36,670 bases of DNA, taken from Candidatus Woesearchaeota archaeon. Lineage in GTDB: Archaea > Nanobdellota > Nanobdellia > SCGC-AAA011-G17 > JACQNH01. Below, in pieces: positions 15,222-24,864 of the stretch. The translations under genes were made by a program, and so were the position numbers. The notes beneath the pieces were generated by a model. The model worked only from the letters and a program-made list of their open reading frames with translations, had not been told where the DNA came from and made no database searches. The stretch is taken from NCBI GenBank assembly GCA_016203175.1, contig JACQNH010000091.1, positions 1 to 36,670 of the forward strand, read 5' to 3'. How positions within the stretch are numbered: the first letter of the stretch is position 1; each line of letters begins with the position of its first letter.

Positions 15222-15455
15222 ATGACCACCAAATGTATAACAATAACAAGTGAAGCTTATGAGCGCTTGTCTATGCTTAAAGCTCCTTATGAAAGTTTTA
15301 GCGAAGTTATAACTAAACTTACTAAAAAATATTCTTTCTTTGATCTTATTGGGCTTTTATCTAACAAAGAAGCAGAAGAAATGCGCGAACACGTAGCTGA
15401 TTTAAGAAAAAGGTTAAGGAAAGAAGTTAATCAAACAGCAGAGAGGCTAAAATGA
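15222..15455 (+). CDS. vapB: VapB-type antitoxin
   Basis: A 77-residue protein with an N-terminal ribbon-helix-helix-like part (KCITITSEAYERLSMLK, then ESFSEVITKL) and a charged helical tail (EEMREHVADLRKRLRKE) that should wrap the toxin. It matches small archaeal VapB proteins that pair with PIN toxins. The ATG at 15222 is chosen over a TTG at 15213 because of TATA-box spacing. Its stop overlaps the start of the toxin (ATGA), so the two are translationally coupled. The antitoxin probably represses this promoter, which sits beside that of TBP. Confidence 0.85.
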   Translation: MTTKCITITSEAYERLSMLKAPYESFSEVITKLTKKYSFFDLIGLLSNKEAEEMREHVADLRKRLRKEVNQTAERLK

Positions 15456-15844
15456 TATTTGATACAGGGTTCATTATAGACTTAATGAACAAAAACACCC
15501 AAGCATTAAATAAACTTCAAGAATTAATGAATAAAAAAGAATTACAATATATCACATCTCTGACTATTTTTGAATTATTTAGTGGTTTATCTAAAAGTCA
15601 AAAACCAGAAGAAGAAAAAAAGAAAATAACAACCATTCTTATTGGTTTGCCGATCTTTGATCTTGATAATCAATGTGCTGAACTGGGTGGGGAATTAGAC
15701 GGGATCTTAATAAAAGAAGGTAAAATGATTGGTGCTATTGATAGTATGATCGCAGGTATAGCTTTAACAAAAAATATGTCTGTTTTAACCAGAAACATAA
15801 AAGATTTTTCAAAAATAAAAGGTTTAAAGACTGAAACTTACTAA
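15452..15844 (+). CDS. vapC: VapC-type PIN-domain ribonuclease toxin
   Basis: A 130-residue PIN domain, a magnesium-dependent RNase that in VapC toxins usually cuts tRNA or rRNA. The acidic set is visible: D4 (IFDTGFIIDLM), E41 (TIFELFSGL), D97 (GAIDSMIAGIAL) and D118 (NIKDFSKI). Length is typical. The start overlaps the antitoxin gene by four bases. All key residues are intact, so the toxin should be active when released from VapB. Confidence 0.92.
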   Translation: MIFDTGFIIDLMNKNTQALNKLQELMNKKELQYITSLTIFELFSGLSKSQKPEEEKKKITTILIGLPIFDLDNQCAELGGELDGILIKEGKMIGAIDSMIAGIALTKNMSVLTRNIKDFSKIKGLKTETY

Positions 15845-15969
15845 ATCTAAATTAAATTTCTTTATTAGCCAGTTATTTCCTATCTCATTTTAAGAGTTTC
15901 ATATTAGCCCTTTTATCGTTGACTAAAAAGAGGCAATATTTATAAATTCTATATAATATCCTTAGATAT

Positions 15970-18810
15970 ATGCCAAATCAACCTCAAGTAGAACAAGAAA
16001 TAATAGCTTATTGGAAAAAAAGTAAAATATTTGATAAATTAAGAAAAAGGAATTCTGGAAAAGAACAATTTTCTTTCATAGATGGCCCTATAACAGCAAA
16101 CAATCCAATGGGAGTCCATCATGCTTGGGGTAGAACTTTAAAGGATTTATATCAAAGATACAAAGCAATGCAGGGGTATGAAGAAAGATACCAAAATGGC
16201 TTCGATTGTCAAGGTTTATGGTTGGAAGTTGAAACTGAAAAAGATTTAGGTTTCAATTCAAAAAAAGACATTGAAAATTATGGCTTAGATAAATTCTCAA
16301 AAGCATGCAGGCAAAGAGTAGAAAAATTTTCTAAAATACAGACAGAACAATCAATTCTATTGGGACAATGGATGGATTGGGGCAATGATTATTTTACAAT
16401 GTCTGATGGAAATATAGAATCTATATGGCATTTTCTTAAAAAATGTTATGAAAAGAAATGGTTGTACAAAGGAAAAAGAATTTTACCCTGGTGTATAAGA
16501 TGCGGTACTTCATCTTCAAAACACGAAATGTCAGATGAAGGTTATGCAGAGTTAATTCATCCATCAGTTTATGTTAAAGCAAAGATAAAAGGAAAAGAAA
16601 ATGAATACTTGTTAATTTGGACTACAACAGAATGGACTTTATCTAGTAATGTTGCAGCTGCAGTAAATCCTAAAATAAATTATATAAAAGCACAAAAAGA
16701 CAATGAAATCTTTTATTTATCAGAGGCTACTGCAAATAAACTTGGAGATTATAAAATTATTAAAAAGTTAAAAGGAAAAGATTTACTAAACTTAGAATAC
16801 GAATCATTTTATCCAGACTTTCCTGTCCAAAAAGGAGTTCCGCATAAGGTTATCCCCTGGGACGAAGTTGGAGAAGAAGATGGTACAGGTATAGTTCATA
16901 TAGCTCCAAACTGTGGTGATGTAGACTACGAATTAGGTCATAAATTAAATCTTAAAATTTTAGATCCAGCAGTTGATGAATTTGGTAACTACAATGAGGG
17001 TTATAATTGGTTGACAGGTAAAAATGTAAAAAAAGCTAAACAAGAGATAGTAAAAGATTTAGAAAAAAGAGGCTTGTTATTCAAAGTAGAAAATGTTCGC
17101 CATCGTTATCCCATATGTTGGCGTTGCAAAGAAGAGTTAGTTTTCAGATTGGATCATTCTTGGTTTATTGCTTGTGATGAAATACGCCCAATAATGAAAA
17201 AAGAAGCAAAGAAAGTTATCTGGTATCCGAAACATACCGGAGATTTAATGCAAGATTGGTTAGATAATATGGAAGACTGGAATATCTCAAGAAGGAGATA
17301 TTGGGGCTTACCTTTAATGTTTTTTGAGTGTTCTAACTGTCATAATATTACTGTTATAGGGTCAAGAAAAGAATTAAAAGAAAAGGCTGTAAATTCAAAA
17401 GAAGTAGATAAATTACCAGAACTGCATAGACCTTGGATAGATAAAATAAAAATTAAATGTAAATGCGGTCAAGAAGTAGAAAGAATAAAAGAGGTAGGTG
17501 ATTGCTGGTTAGATGCAGGTATTGTTCCATTTTCAACATTAAAATACTTTGAAGATAAAACCTATTGGAAAAAATGGTTTCCTGTTGATTTAGAAATTGA
17601 AATGCGTGCTCAAGTAAGATTGTGGTTTTATGCTCAGTTGTTCATGTCAGTTGTTTTAGAAGGAGTTTCCCCATACAAAAAAATCTTAGCCTATGAAGAA
17701 GTAATGGACGAAAAAGGTGAACCAATGCATAAATCAAAAGGAAATGCAATATGGTTTAATGATGCAGTTGAAAAAATGGGTGCAGACATAATGCGCTGGC
17801 AGTATTGTTCTCAAAATCCTCAATATAATGTAAATTTTGGTTATGGTCCAGCTAAGGAAATTGAAAGAAATTTATTGGTCATTAAAAACTTAGCTAATTA
17901 TGTTAAACAAAACTGTATTAAATCAGCAAAAGAGTATAGTAAGGATCCAGCAAGCCTATGGATATTATCAAGAAGAGAAAATTTAAAATTAAACGTTACG
18001 AATTTTTTAGATAATCTAGAATATCATAAATCAATGGATGCAATTAAAAACTTTTTCTTAATAGACATCTCTAAAACTTATGTTCAGTTTATAAGAGATT
18101 CTTTAGACGACCCAAAAGTTCAGAAAGTTTTGTACGACTCTTATTTTGATGCATTAACCTTACTAGCACCATTTTTGCCATTCACAACAGAAAAAATAAA
18201 TTTGGATATTTATAAAAAAGATTCTATACATTTGCAATCATGGCCAAAACCAGATAAAAAATTCATAAATAAAAAAATTGAAGAATCGATGCAGTATGCA
18301 AATTTAGTAATCCAGGAGATAATGTCTATAAGAAGCGAAGAAAAAATTAATGTTAGATGGCCTTTAAGAAAAGCAGTTATACATGTTAATAAAGAAGACG
18401 AGAAAATAATACCTGTTTTAAAAAATGTTAAAGAATTAATTTTGAAGCAAACAAATATCAAAGAGGTAGACTTCGAAATTATTAAAGAACCAAAAAAAGA
18501 AGTTGAAGGAGCCCTTTTTGATTATGGTTATATAACTTTAGATCTTAAAATGGATAAAGAATTAGAACAAGAAGGTTATTCTAGAGAGTTAACTAGAAGA
18601 ATTCAGGCCTTAAGAAAAACAGCAGGCTTGAAGAAGGAAGATTCTATTGAATTATTTATTTCTTTTAATATCGATTTAGGTAAATGGGTTGAACAAATTA
18701 AAGTAAAATGCGGTGTTAAAAAATTGCATTTAAAACCTATAAATGTCAAATTCAAAGAAGAAGATGAAATAAGGGATAAGAAATTTGAAATCGGGTTTAA
18801 TGTTATCTAA
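15970..18810 (+). CDS. ileS: Isoleucyl-tRNA synthetase
   Basis: A 946-residue class I synthetase that charges tRNA-Ile. The start has FIDGPITANNPMGVHHAWGR, a known variant form of the HIGH region with HHAW at 50-53. YQNGFDCQGLWLEVE follows. The KMSKS loop is MHKSK (586-590) in GEPMHKSKGNAIW. An editing (CP1) domain is present, with TTTEWTL and GIVHIAPNCGDVDY. Several Cys pairs (CIRCG near 176, CWRCK near 383, CSNC, CKCG) are likely zinc sites. The C-terminal anticodon domain includes INVRWPLRKAVI. A TATA box ATTTATAAAT (15937-15946) precedes it. Confidence 0.95.
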   Translation: MPNQPQVEQEIIAYWKKSKIFDKLRKRNSGKEQFSFIDGPITANNPMGVHHAWGRTLKDLYQRYKAMQGYEERYQNGFDCQGLWLEVETEKDLGFNSKKDIENYGLDKFSKACRQRVEKFSKIQTEQSILLGQWMDWGNDYFTMSDGNIESIWHFLKKCYEKKWLYKGKRILPWCIRCGTSSSKHEMSDEGYAELIHPSVYVKAKIKGKENEYLLIWTTTEWTLSSNVAAAVNPKINYIKAQKDNEIFYLSEATANKLGDYKIIKKLKGKDLLNLEYESFYPDFPVQKGVPHKVIPWDEVGEEDGTGIVHIAPNCGDVDYELGHKLNLKILDPAVDEFGNYNEGYNWLTGKNVKKAKQEIVKDLEKRGLLFKVENVRHRYPICWRCKEELVFRLDHSWFIACDEIRPIMKKEAKKVIWYPKHTGDLMQDWLDNMEDWNISRRRYWGLPLMFFECSNCHNITVIGSRKELKEKAVNSKEVDKLPELHRPWIDKIKIKCKCGQEVERIKEVGDCWLDAGIVPFSTLKYFEDKTYWKKWFPVDLEIEMRAQVRLWFYAQLFMSVVLEGVSPYKKILAYEEVMDEKGEPMHKSKGNAIWFNDAVEKMGADIMRWQYCSQNPQYNVNFGYGPAKEIERNLLVIKNLANYVKQNCIKSAKEYSKDPASLWILSRRENLKLNVTNFLDNLEYHKSMDAIKNFFLIDISKTYVQFIRDSLDDPKVQKVLYDSYFDALTLLAPFLPFTTEKINLDIYKKDSIHLQSWPKPDKKFINKKIEESMQYANLVIQEIMSIRSEEKINVRWPLRKAVIHVNKEDEKIIPVLKNVKELILKQTNIKEVDFEIIKEPKKEVEGALFDYGYITLDLKMDKELEQEGYSRELTRRIQALRKTAGLKKEDSIELFISFNIDLGKWVEQIKVKCGVKKLHLKPINVKFKEEDEIRDKKFEIGFNVI

Positions 18811-19424
18811 AAATATTCTAAAACTTTTTTTATTTTCACGTTTACTTTATATTTCTTAAAATGGCTGTGAAAAACATTTGTTTTATCTAAAGGAACTAGG
18901 ATACAGCCTTTTCCTAATCTTTCTCCACCATATTTTTGGATTATTCCTTGATAAAATTTTCCCCCTTGTTTAAATCCGAATAACTGTTTATTGAATAATA
19001 CCCTCTTTGAATTTGGCCGAATATTCTCCCAAATAAAAAAGGTCATATGCTTCCCTTCCTTAATTTCTGGTTTATATTTACCATATAACAAAATTCCATT
19101 TGAAATCATACTAAGATTCAAGCTTTTCCATTTAGCTAGTTCTCCCACCATCAACTTTATTTCATTCCTTATCCCAAGTAAGCGCCAATAATCTTTGTAT
19201 TTAATTGAATCGATGAACTTATCTAGGCATAATTGTATATCTCTTTCTAATTCAGGAGTTTCTTTAACTAAATCAACAAAAATATCTATATCGCTTGACT
19301 TCCCAGCTTCTCCTCTTGCAGCAGAACCAAATAAGATAATATTATTGATTTTGTCCTTTTCTTTTACTTTCTGGATCAAAAATGAAGCAAAATCCATTGC
19401 ATAAGCGATTAATTCATATCTCAT
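18807..19424 (-). CDS. MNT-type nucleotidyltransferase with C-terminal extension, partner of the HEPN protein
   Basis: A 205-residue protein. Residues 25-100 are a minimal nucleotidyltransferase: IILFGSAARG (33-38 is the GS motif) and SSDIDIFVDL with D45 and D47 as metal ligands. Such proteins act as antitoxins that AMPylate the HEPN toxin. The extension beyond about residue 110 (TFFIWENIRPNSKRVLFNKQ and following) is not usual for a minimal MNT and may be a separate recognition domain. The gene overlaps the HEPN gene by 11 bases, and its end overlaps the IleRS end by four bases in convergent orientation. Confidence 0.82.
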   Translation of the reverse strand: MRYELIAYAMDFASFLIQKVKEKDKINNIILFGSAARGEAGKSSDIDIFVDLVKETPELERDIQLCLDKFIDSIKYKDYWRLLGIRNEIKLMVGELAKWKSLNLSMISNGILLYGKYKPEIKEGKHMTFFIWENIRPNSKRVLFNKQLFGFKQGGKFYQGIIQKYGGERLGKGCILVPLDKTNVFHSHFKKYKVNVKIKKVLEYF

Positions 19425-19812
19425 CTAAACCCGCCTCATGAAATTTTTCTTTTAATATATTTAAATTATTGATTGTTTCTTGGATAATCTCCTTGTTTTG
19501 TGGTTTGTCATAGCAAAGGATATCTCTCTTTTCCTCTATCTTAAAAATTAAATCAAGTATTTCTTTCTTGTTTGGAAAGTCAAATGGCAGTTTTTCCTTT
19601 AACTTATTTTTTGACTTTAACCATTGATGCTTAACAATAAAACCGGGGTCTATTAGATTATTTTTATGTAACAGTATTTCCAGCAGGTCTACACAAGCAG
19701 ATGAAGTGCAAAAACCAATAATCTTCTGCCTTTTCTCTATTCCTTTCTCTATCCCCTCAGCTATTTCTTCAAATAACTCCTTTAAGCTTTCCAAATGCAT
19801 TTCTATCTTCAT
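19414..19812 (-). CDS. HEPN-domain protein, putative RNase toxin
   Basis: A 132-residue, all-helical protein with the layout of archaeal HEPN partners of MNT enzymes: EKRQKIIGFCTSSACVDLLE, LLHKNNLIDPGF, LPFDFPNKKEILDLI, then KIEEKRDILCYDKP. The last block carries R96-x4-Y101, matching the R-x4-6-H HEPN motif with Tyr at the final place, a site that MNT partners can AMPylate. It is the first gene of a two-gene unit and overlaps the MNT gene. Two perfect 39-base repeats flank its TATA box, so it is probably autoregulated. Confidence 0.78.
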   Translation of the reverse strand: MKIEMHLESLKELFEEIAEGIEKGIEKRQKIIGFCTSSACVDLLEILLHKNNLIDPGFIVKHQWLKSKNKLKEKLPFDFPNKKEILDLIFKIEEKRDILCYDKPQNKEIIQETINNLNILKEKFHEAGLDEI

Positions 19813-19917
19813 GGTTCATTTGAAACTATACCTTAGTTTCACTTGTAACTATAACATTTTACACTATATAAATATTTTGGTTCATTTGAAACTATACCTT
19901 AGTTTCACTTGTAACTA
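19813..19917. repeat. Two perfect 39-base direct repeats around the HEPN promoter
   Basis: The same 39 bases occur at 19813-19851 and 19879-19917, 66 bases apart. Each contains the inverted repeat TGAAACTA-TACCT-TAGTTTCA. The 27 bases between them hold the TATA box of the minus-strand HEPN gene. The first repeat abuts the HEPN start codon. This layout fits paired operators for the toxin-antitoxin complex. Confidence 0.8.
19864..19872 (-). promoter_or_regulatory. TATA box of the HEPN-MNT unit
   Basis: On the minus strand it reads ATTTATATA. It lies between the two 39-base repeats. Transcription should start about 25 bases downstream, inside the repeat next to the start codon. Confidence 0.55.
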
Positions 19918-20055
19918 AAGCACTTAAGGAGTTTATACAGGTTTAGCCAACTTCCATAAACTATAGAAAAACGTTTTAAAGGAAATCGCAATTCTCTCAT
20001 TCTATGATAAATAGTCGGCATAACATATTTAAACCTTTTCTATCATAAAAGTTTA

Positions 20056-21852
20056 ATGGCAATAGGATTTGAAAATATATTAGGTTTATGGGCTTTACTA
20101 GCTTTAATACCTTTAATTATTTTATACTTAATAAAACCGAAACCGCAGGAAATTCAAGTCCCCTCCTTAATGTTTTTCATAAAATTGGCAGGTTCAAATA
20201 TAAAGTCTTCATTCTTAAGAAATATTTTAAGAGATTTATTATTTATCTTCCAATTTTTAGCTATAGCATTAATAGCTTTAAGTTTTGCAGAACCCTACAT
20301 TCAATATGAAAAGGATGTTATAGGTGAAAATTTAGCATTTATAATAGACATTTCAGCATCTTCTCAAGTAAATGAAAATGGTAAAACAAGATTTGATTTA
20401 TCTTTAGAAGGCGTAGAAAAAATCTTAGGAAATAAAAATAATTTAATATTAGCAAAATCAGTTCCTTTATTTGCTTTAAAACAAAAATCAAAAAAAGAAA
20501 CTATGGATTTCTTAACTAAACTAAAACCAACAGAAAGTAAATCAAAAATAGGCGATGCAATTATTATGGCGGGTGAATCTTTAGAAGGAGATGGCAGAGT
20601 TGTAGTTTTCAGCGATTTTATAAATACCGAAGGAATTTCTCCTATAGTAGCAAAAAATGTTTTAGAATCTAAAGGTATTAAGGTAGACTTCATAAATACC
20701 GGAAAAGCAGAAAAAAGAAATTTTGGAATTGTTAATTTAAACTTAGAAAATGATAAAGGTAGTTTATTTGTTAAAAATTTTAATGATAAAGAAGAAATAG
20801 TGAAATTAAGAATAGGCGATCAAGAAAAAGATCTTAAAATAAGTCCAAATTCTGTAGAAACTTTAAGCTTTCAACCACAAGGAGAGTTTTTAAGTGCAGA
20901 AATATTAAATAAAGATGATTTTGCACCTGACAATAAAATAAATTTAGTATTTCCAGAAAAAACAAAGTTAAGTGCATTATTAATTACAAACAAAAAATCA
21001 ATATATTTAGAATCAGCAGTATTATCCTCTGGTTTAGTAAGATTAGATGTCGCAGAGCCACCAGTAATCCCTACAAATGATTACGATGTTTATGTAATCT
21101 CAAGCATAGATAAAAGTAAAATCTTGGCAGGTACATTTGAAGATCTAGCAAAAAAAGTTGAAAATGGTGCAGGTTTAATAATCCATGTCCAAGAAGATTC
21201 ATCAAGTATAGGCTATAAAGATGTTCTTAATGTTAATCTAGGAAAAAAACAGCAATCTGCTCAAACAACAATAGACCAAGTAAATAAAATTACAAGAGAT
21301 ATTGAAATTGGAAGAATAAAAGATTTCTTTGCAGCAACTTTAAAAGATAAAACTACATCTTTAATATCGACAAATAATCAAACAGTATTAAGCATCGCAA
21401 ATTTAGGAAAAGGAAGAACAGCGTTTTTTAATGTTCAAGAAGCAAATGATTTCAAATTCTCTCCTTCATACCCTATATTAATCTCAAGACTAGTTGAATG
21501 GGTTTCAGGCAAAGAAGATGTAAAGGCATTAAACTATAAAACAGGAGATAGGTATTTAACAGAATCAGATGTTAAAATAGAAACCCCTGTAGGTACAACA
21601 TTAACAAATAATTTATTCTTAGAATATCAAGGCATATATAAAGTAAACAATAAAAAAATAAGTGCAAATCTAATAAGCGAGCAAGAATCTGGCATTAATG
21701 TGGATGAAAAGCTAGGTGATAAAATTGAATCATTCCAATTAAAAACTTTAAAGAAGAAGGAAAAGAAAGACATTAGCTTTTTGATCTTAATTTTAGGTGG
21801 CTTATTTGTCTTACTAGAATTAATCTACGCAAAACTTAGGGGAGATTTCTAA
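20056..21852 (+). CDS. BatA-like membrane protein with VWA domain
   Basis: A 598-residue protein with two N-terminal hydrophobic segments (about 8-26 and 58-79) in the BatA N-terminal pattern LWALLALIPLIILYLIKP. A VWA domain follows, with a complete metal site at D98-x-S100-x-S102 (IDISAS). A long extracytoplasmic part comes next and one C-terminal transmembrane helix (about 573-591, ISFLILILGGLFVLLEL). Such proteins are partners of MoxR ATPases and are thought to help assemble or activate envelope complexes. A TATA-like ATATTTAAA (20025-20033) precedes the ATG, making it the first gene of a six-gene operon. Confidence 0.85.
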   Translation: MAIGFENILGLWALLALIPLIILYLIKPKPQEIQVPSLMFFIKLAGSNIKSSFLRNILRDLLFIFQFLAIALIALSFAEPYIQYEKDVIGENLAFIIDISASSQVNENGKTRFDLSLEGVEKILGNKNNLILAKSVPLFALKQKSKKETMDFLTKLKPTESKSKIGDAIIMAGESLEGDGRVVVFSDFINTEGISPIVAKNVLESKGIKVDFINTGKAEKRNFGIVNLNLENDKGSLFVKNFNDKEEIVKLRIGDQEKDLKISPNSVETLSFQPQGEFLSAEILNKDDFAPDNKINLVFPEKTKLSALLITNKKSIYLESAVLSSGLVRLDVAEPPVIPTNDYDVYVISSIDKSKILAGTFEDLAKKVENGAGLIIHVQEDSSSIGYKDVLNVNLGKKQQSAQTTIDQVNKITRDIEIGRIKDFFAATLKDKTTSLISTNNQTVLSIANLGKGRTAFFNVQEANDFKFSPSYPILISRLVEWVSGKEDVKALNYKTGDRYLTESDVKIETPVGTTLTNNLFLEYQGIYKVNNKKISANLISEQESGINVDEKLGDKIESFQLKTLKKKEKKDISFLILILGGLFVLLELIYAKLRGDF

Positions 21853-21853
21853 C

Positions 21854-24226
21854 ATGCAGTTTATTAATTATATTCCTTACGCAAACAATCTTCAATACCA
21901 AATAGTCCTATTAATAATTCCCTTTTTAATACTATTAACTTTAATAATCATATCTAAAAATTTCCTAAAATATCACAGAAGCAGTTTTACATTAAAATTA
22001 TTAGTCTTTATATTAAGATCGCTAACATTTACTTTAATCTTGATTGCTATAGCTTCCCCCTTCACTCAAAAAGAAAAAGTAGTAGAAGGAGAACCAACGT
22101 TAAAAATTTTAGTAGACAACACATCTTCATTTGAATTATTTGATGCAACAATCGCAGATACTTTAAAAGACAAATTAAAAGATCAGATAGATGTCGAATT
22201 AATAAGAATCGGAAGCAAAGATATTTCAAATTTAGGAGATAGCATCTTAAACAATGTTAAATCAGACGAAAGTGTTTTATTAATCTCAGACGGAAGCAAT
22301 AATCAAGGTGCTGATTTAGATGATGTTGCTTTGTTTGCTTCAAGATCTAACATAACAATAAATACAATAAAATTAGAACCGATTAAAGATGATGTTGGTG
22401 TTGAAATAACAGGGCCTTCAAAAACAACAGCAGATGTAGATAATAGATTCTTGATAAAATTAAATAAAGTAGGTAAAAAACTTATTGGCTCATTAAAAGT
22501 AAGTGTAGATGGTAATATAATTCTAGAAACTGATCTTTCAAAAGAAACTTACGATATTGTAAATAAATTTAATCAAGGTTATCATGAGATTAAAGCGGAA
22601 ATATTTATAGAAGATCATTTCAAACAAAACAATGTCTTTTATAAAACTGTTAAAGTAGTTCCAAAACCAAAAATTGCATTTTTATCTTTTGATGAGTCAC
22701 CATTAAAAACATTACTAAAAGATTTATATGAAATAGAAGACATAAATGATTTTATTGATTTAGATAAATACACTGCCTTAATTGTAAATGATGTAAGCTT
22801 CAGCCAGTTAAATAACATAGACAAGCTAAGTAATTTTGTTTCTTCAGGAAATGGTTTAGTTGTTGTTGGAGGAAAACATTCTTTTGACTATGGTGAATAT
22901 AAGGATTCTATTTTTGAAAATATTCTACCAGTATTTGTTGCAAGAGGTGGAAAAAAAGAAGGCGATGTAAATATAGTTATTTTACTTGATATCTCAGGAA
23001 GTACAAGCGCATATGTTGGTGAATTTCAAACATTAGATGTTAATAAAGCACTTGCACTAGAAGCTATTAACGATTTAAAATTTGATAATAAATTAGGAAT
23101 AATTGCTTTTAATGCAGCGGGCTATGTAGTTGAAGATATCTCTTATATCCATGAAAAAAAAGAAAATCTAGAAGATAAGATTACAAGATTGGTTTATGGG
23201 GGAGGGACCAGAATTGACCATGGTATAGAAAAAGCTTTGGATATGTTAAAGAAAACTAAAGGTAGCAAAAATATTATCTTAATCTCAGATGGAAAAACAA
23301 AAGATATCCCAGCATCTTACGAAACCGCTCAAGAAGCAGTAAGACAAGGTGTTGTAATCTATACAGTAGGTGTTGGCCCAGTAACTAATGAAGAGGTCAT
23401 GACAACAATAGCAGACATAACCTCTGGAATTTATTTTAAAATAACAGAAAGAGATAAATTAAAACTCTTATTTGGGGAAAATAATCCAACAAAAGATCAA
23501 AATAAGTTTTCTGTTGTTATTTTAAACACAAACCATTTTATCACACAGGATTTAGCACCAGAAGCATCTGTTTATGGTTTTAATCAAGTAGTCCCAAAAT
23601 CTACAGCACAATTATTAGTAACTACAGATCTAGGAGATCCTTTATTAACAGTTTGGAGATATGGTCTTGGAAGAGTAGCAGCTCTTTCAACCGATGATGG
23701 AAGATTATATGCAGGACAATTATTAAATGAAAAAAATTCTAAACTATTAACAAGAACTTTAAATTATGCAATAGGCGACCCTGAAAGAAAAAATGAAAAA
23801 TTTATCGATATCTCAGATTCAAGAGTTAATGAGGAAACAATAATATTGGTAAGAAGTCCTGAACAGCCAGTATCAAAAGATGTAGCATTCTATAAAACAG
23901 ACAAAAATGAGTATACTGGTTCAAAGAGAATTGACAAAACAGGCTTCCATTCTATTCTTACAGCTACTTTTGCAGTTAATTACGAAAGTGAATATGCTAA
24001 TCTAGGTTATAATCCGCAATTAGATGCTGCAGTTAAAACAACAAATGGGGAATTTTTCAATGCAAAAGATATTCCAGGGATAATCAAAGCGATAAAGTCC
24101 CAATCAAAAAGAGTAGAAAATAGAAAAGTCTACTTTAGATGGCCTTTTTTAGTTTTAGCATTATTGCTGTTTCTATTAGACATTTTAGTAAGAAGGATAT
24201 TCGAAAGAAAACAAACAGCTATTTAG
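21854..24226 (+). CDS. Large membrane protein with VWA and glutamine-amidotransferase-like parts
   Basis: A 790-residue protein beginning one base after the previous stop. Two N-terminal transmembrane helices (about 16-38 and 48-72) are followed by a degenerate VWA-like part starting ILVDNTSSFELF. A GATase-like strand pattern appears around 335-345 (GLVVVGGKHSF), then a full VWA domain with metal site D379-x-S381-x-S383 (LDISGSTS) and GGGTRIDHGIEKAL. A later block, PLLTVWRYGLGRVAALSTD, is usual in this family. One transmembrane helix near the end (about 755-780) anchors the protein again. The likely role is a MoxR-linked envelope factor with most of its mass outside the cell. Confidence 0.83.
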   Translation: MQFINYIPYANNLQYQIVLLIIPFLILLTLIIISKNFLKYHRSSFTLKLLVFILRSLTFTLILIAIASPFTQKEKVVEGEPTLKILVDNTSSFELFDATIADTLKDKLKDQIDVELIRIGSKDISNLGDSILNNVKSDESVLLISDGSNNQGADLDDVALFASRSNITINTIKLEPIKDDVGVEITGPSKTTADVDNRFLIKLNKVGKKLIGSLKVSVDGNIILETDLSKETYDIVNKFNQGYHEIKAEIFIEDHFKQNNVFYKTVKVVPKPKIAFLSFDESPLKTLLKDLYEIEDINDFIDLDKYTALIVNDVSFSQLNNIDKLSNFVSSGNGLVVVGGKHSFDYGEYKDSIFENILPVFVARGGKKEGDVNIVILLDISGSTSAYVGEFQTLDVNKALALEAINDLKFDNKLGIIAFNAAGYVVEDISYIHEKKENLEDKITRLVYGGGTRIDHGIEKALDMLKKTKGSKNIILISDGKTKDIPASYETAQEAVRQGVVIYTVGVGPVTNEEVMTTIADITSGIYFKITERDKLKLLFGENNPTKDQNKFSVVILNTNHFITQDLAPEASVYGFNQVVPKSTAQLLVTTDLGDPLLTVWRYGLGRVAALSTDDGRLYAGQLLNEKNSKLLTRTLNYAIGDPERKNEKFIDISDSRVNEETIILVRSPEQPVSKDVAFYKTDKNEYTGSKRIDKTGFHSILTATFAVNYESEYANLGYNPQLDAAVKTTNGEFFNAKDIPGIIKAIKSQSKRVENRKVYFRWPFLVLALLLFLLDILVRRIFERKQTAI

Positions 24227-24282
24227 TAATTCAAACTTAAACTTAACAAACTTTAAATACCTTCCCTTTGATATATAGTTTT

Positions 24283-24864
24283 ATGAATATACTAGCAAAA
24301 TACAGGCTTAGGAAATATCATCAAAAGATAAAGGAAGCTGAAAAAGCCCTCCAGTCTTTAGACTCAAAACCAAAAGAACCACATCATATAATAGAAAAAA
24401 CTCCCCTAATTAAAACAAAATACCCTGAAATAAAGCTTAAGAAAAGAATAGTTAACGAATACAGCTTTATAAATAAAAATGCAAATTTTATCTTACTATT
24501 ATTCATATTAATACTATTAGGAGCAGTATCTGGTTCTAGTATATTTTTTAATCTTAAGTTTTCAGATTTAAAAAAAGATTATGATACAAGTATTGAAAAG
24601 ATAAACAAACTAACCCAGGATCTCACATCAAATAAACAAACATTAACTAGTTTACAACAAAATCTAGAAGTTAAAAAAGAAAGAGAGCAAGGAATAAGCC
24701 AGCAGTTTTTGGATATTAAAAAAGAAAATGAAAATATTAAGCAACAAGTATCTCAATTAACTTCAACAAATGCCAAGCTTTCAAGTGATATTGTAAGCAA
24801 AGATGCAACAATTAAAAGTTTAAAAAATGAGATTGATGATTTAAAACAGCAATTAGGACAATGA
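24283..24864 (+). CDS. Membrane-anchored coiled-coil protein
   Basis: A 193-residue protein with a basic N-terminus, one transmembrane helix (about 69-89) and a long coiled coil (about 93-193) rich in Gln, Lys, Ser and Leu, which should lie outside the membrane. An in-frame TTG at 24268 is rejected: the TATA-like TTTAAATA at 24252-24259 lies 24-31 bases before the ATG at 24283, so the ATG is the leaderless start. This internal promoter may boost the second half of the operon. The gene overlaps the next by four bases (ATGA). No family recognised. Confidence 0.65.
   Translation: MNILAKYRLRKYHQKIKEAEKALQSLDSKPKEPHHIIEKTPLIKTKYPEIKLKKRIVNEYSFINKNANFILLLFILILLGAVSGSSIFFNLKFSDLKKDYDTSIEKINKLTQDLTSNKQTLTSLQQNLEVKKEREQGISQQFLDIKKENENIKQQVSQLTSTNAKLSSDIVSKDATIKSLKNEIDDLKQQLGQ

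Noticed and set aside
19813..19917. Two 39-base repeats with a 27-base spacer, like a tiny CRISPR array
   Set aside because: There are only two copies. The spacer is a promoter TATA region of the adjacent HEPN gene, and no cas genes are visible. Operators fit better.
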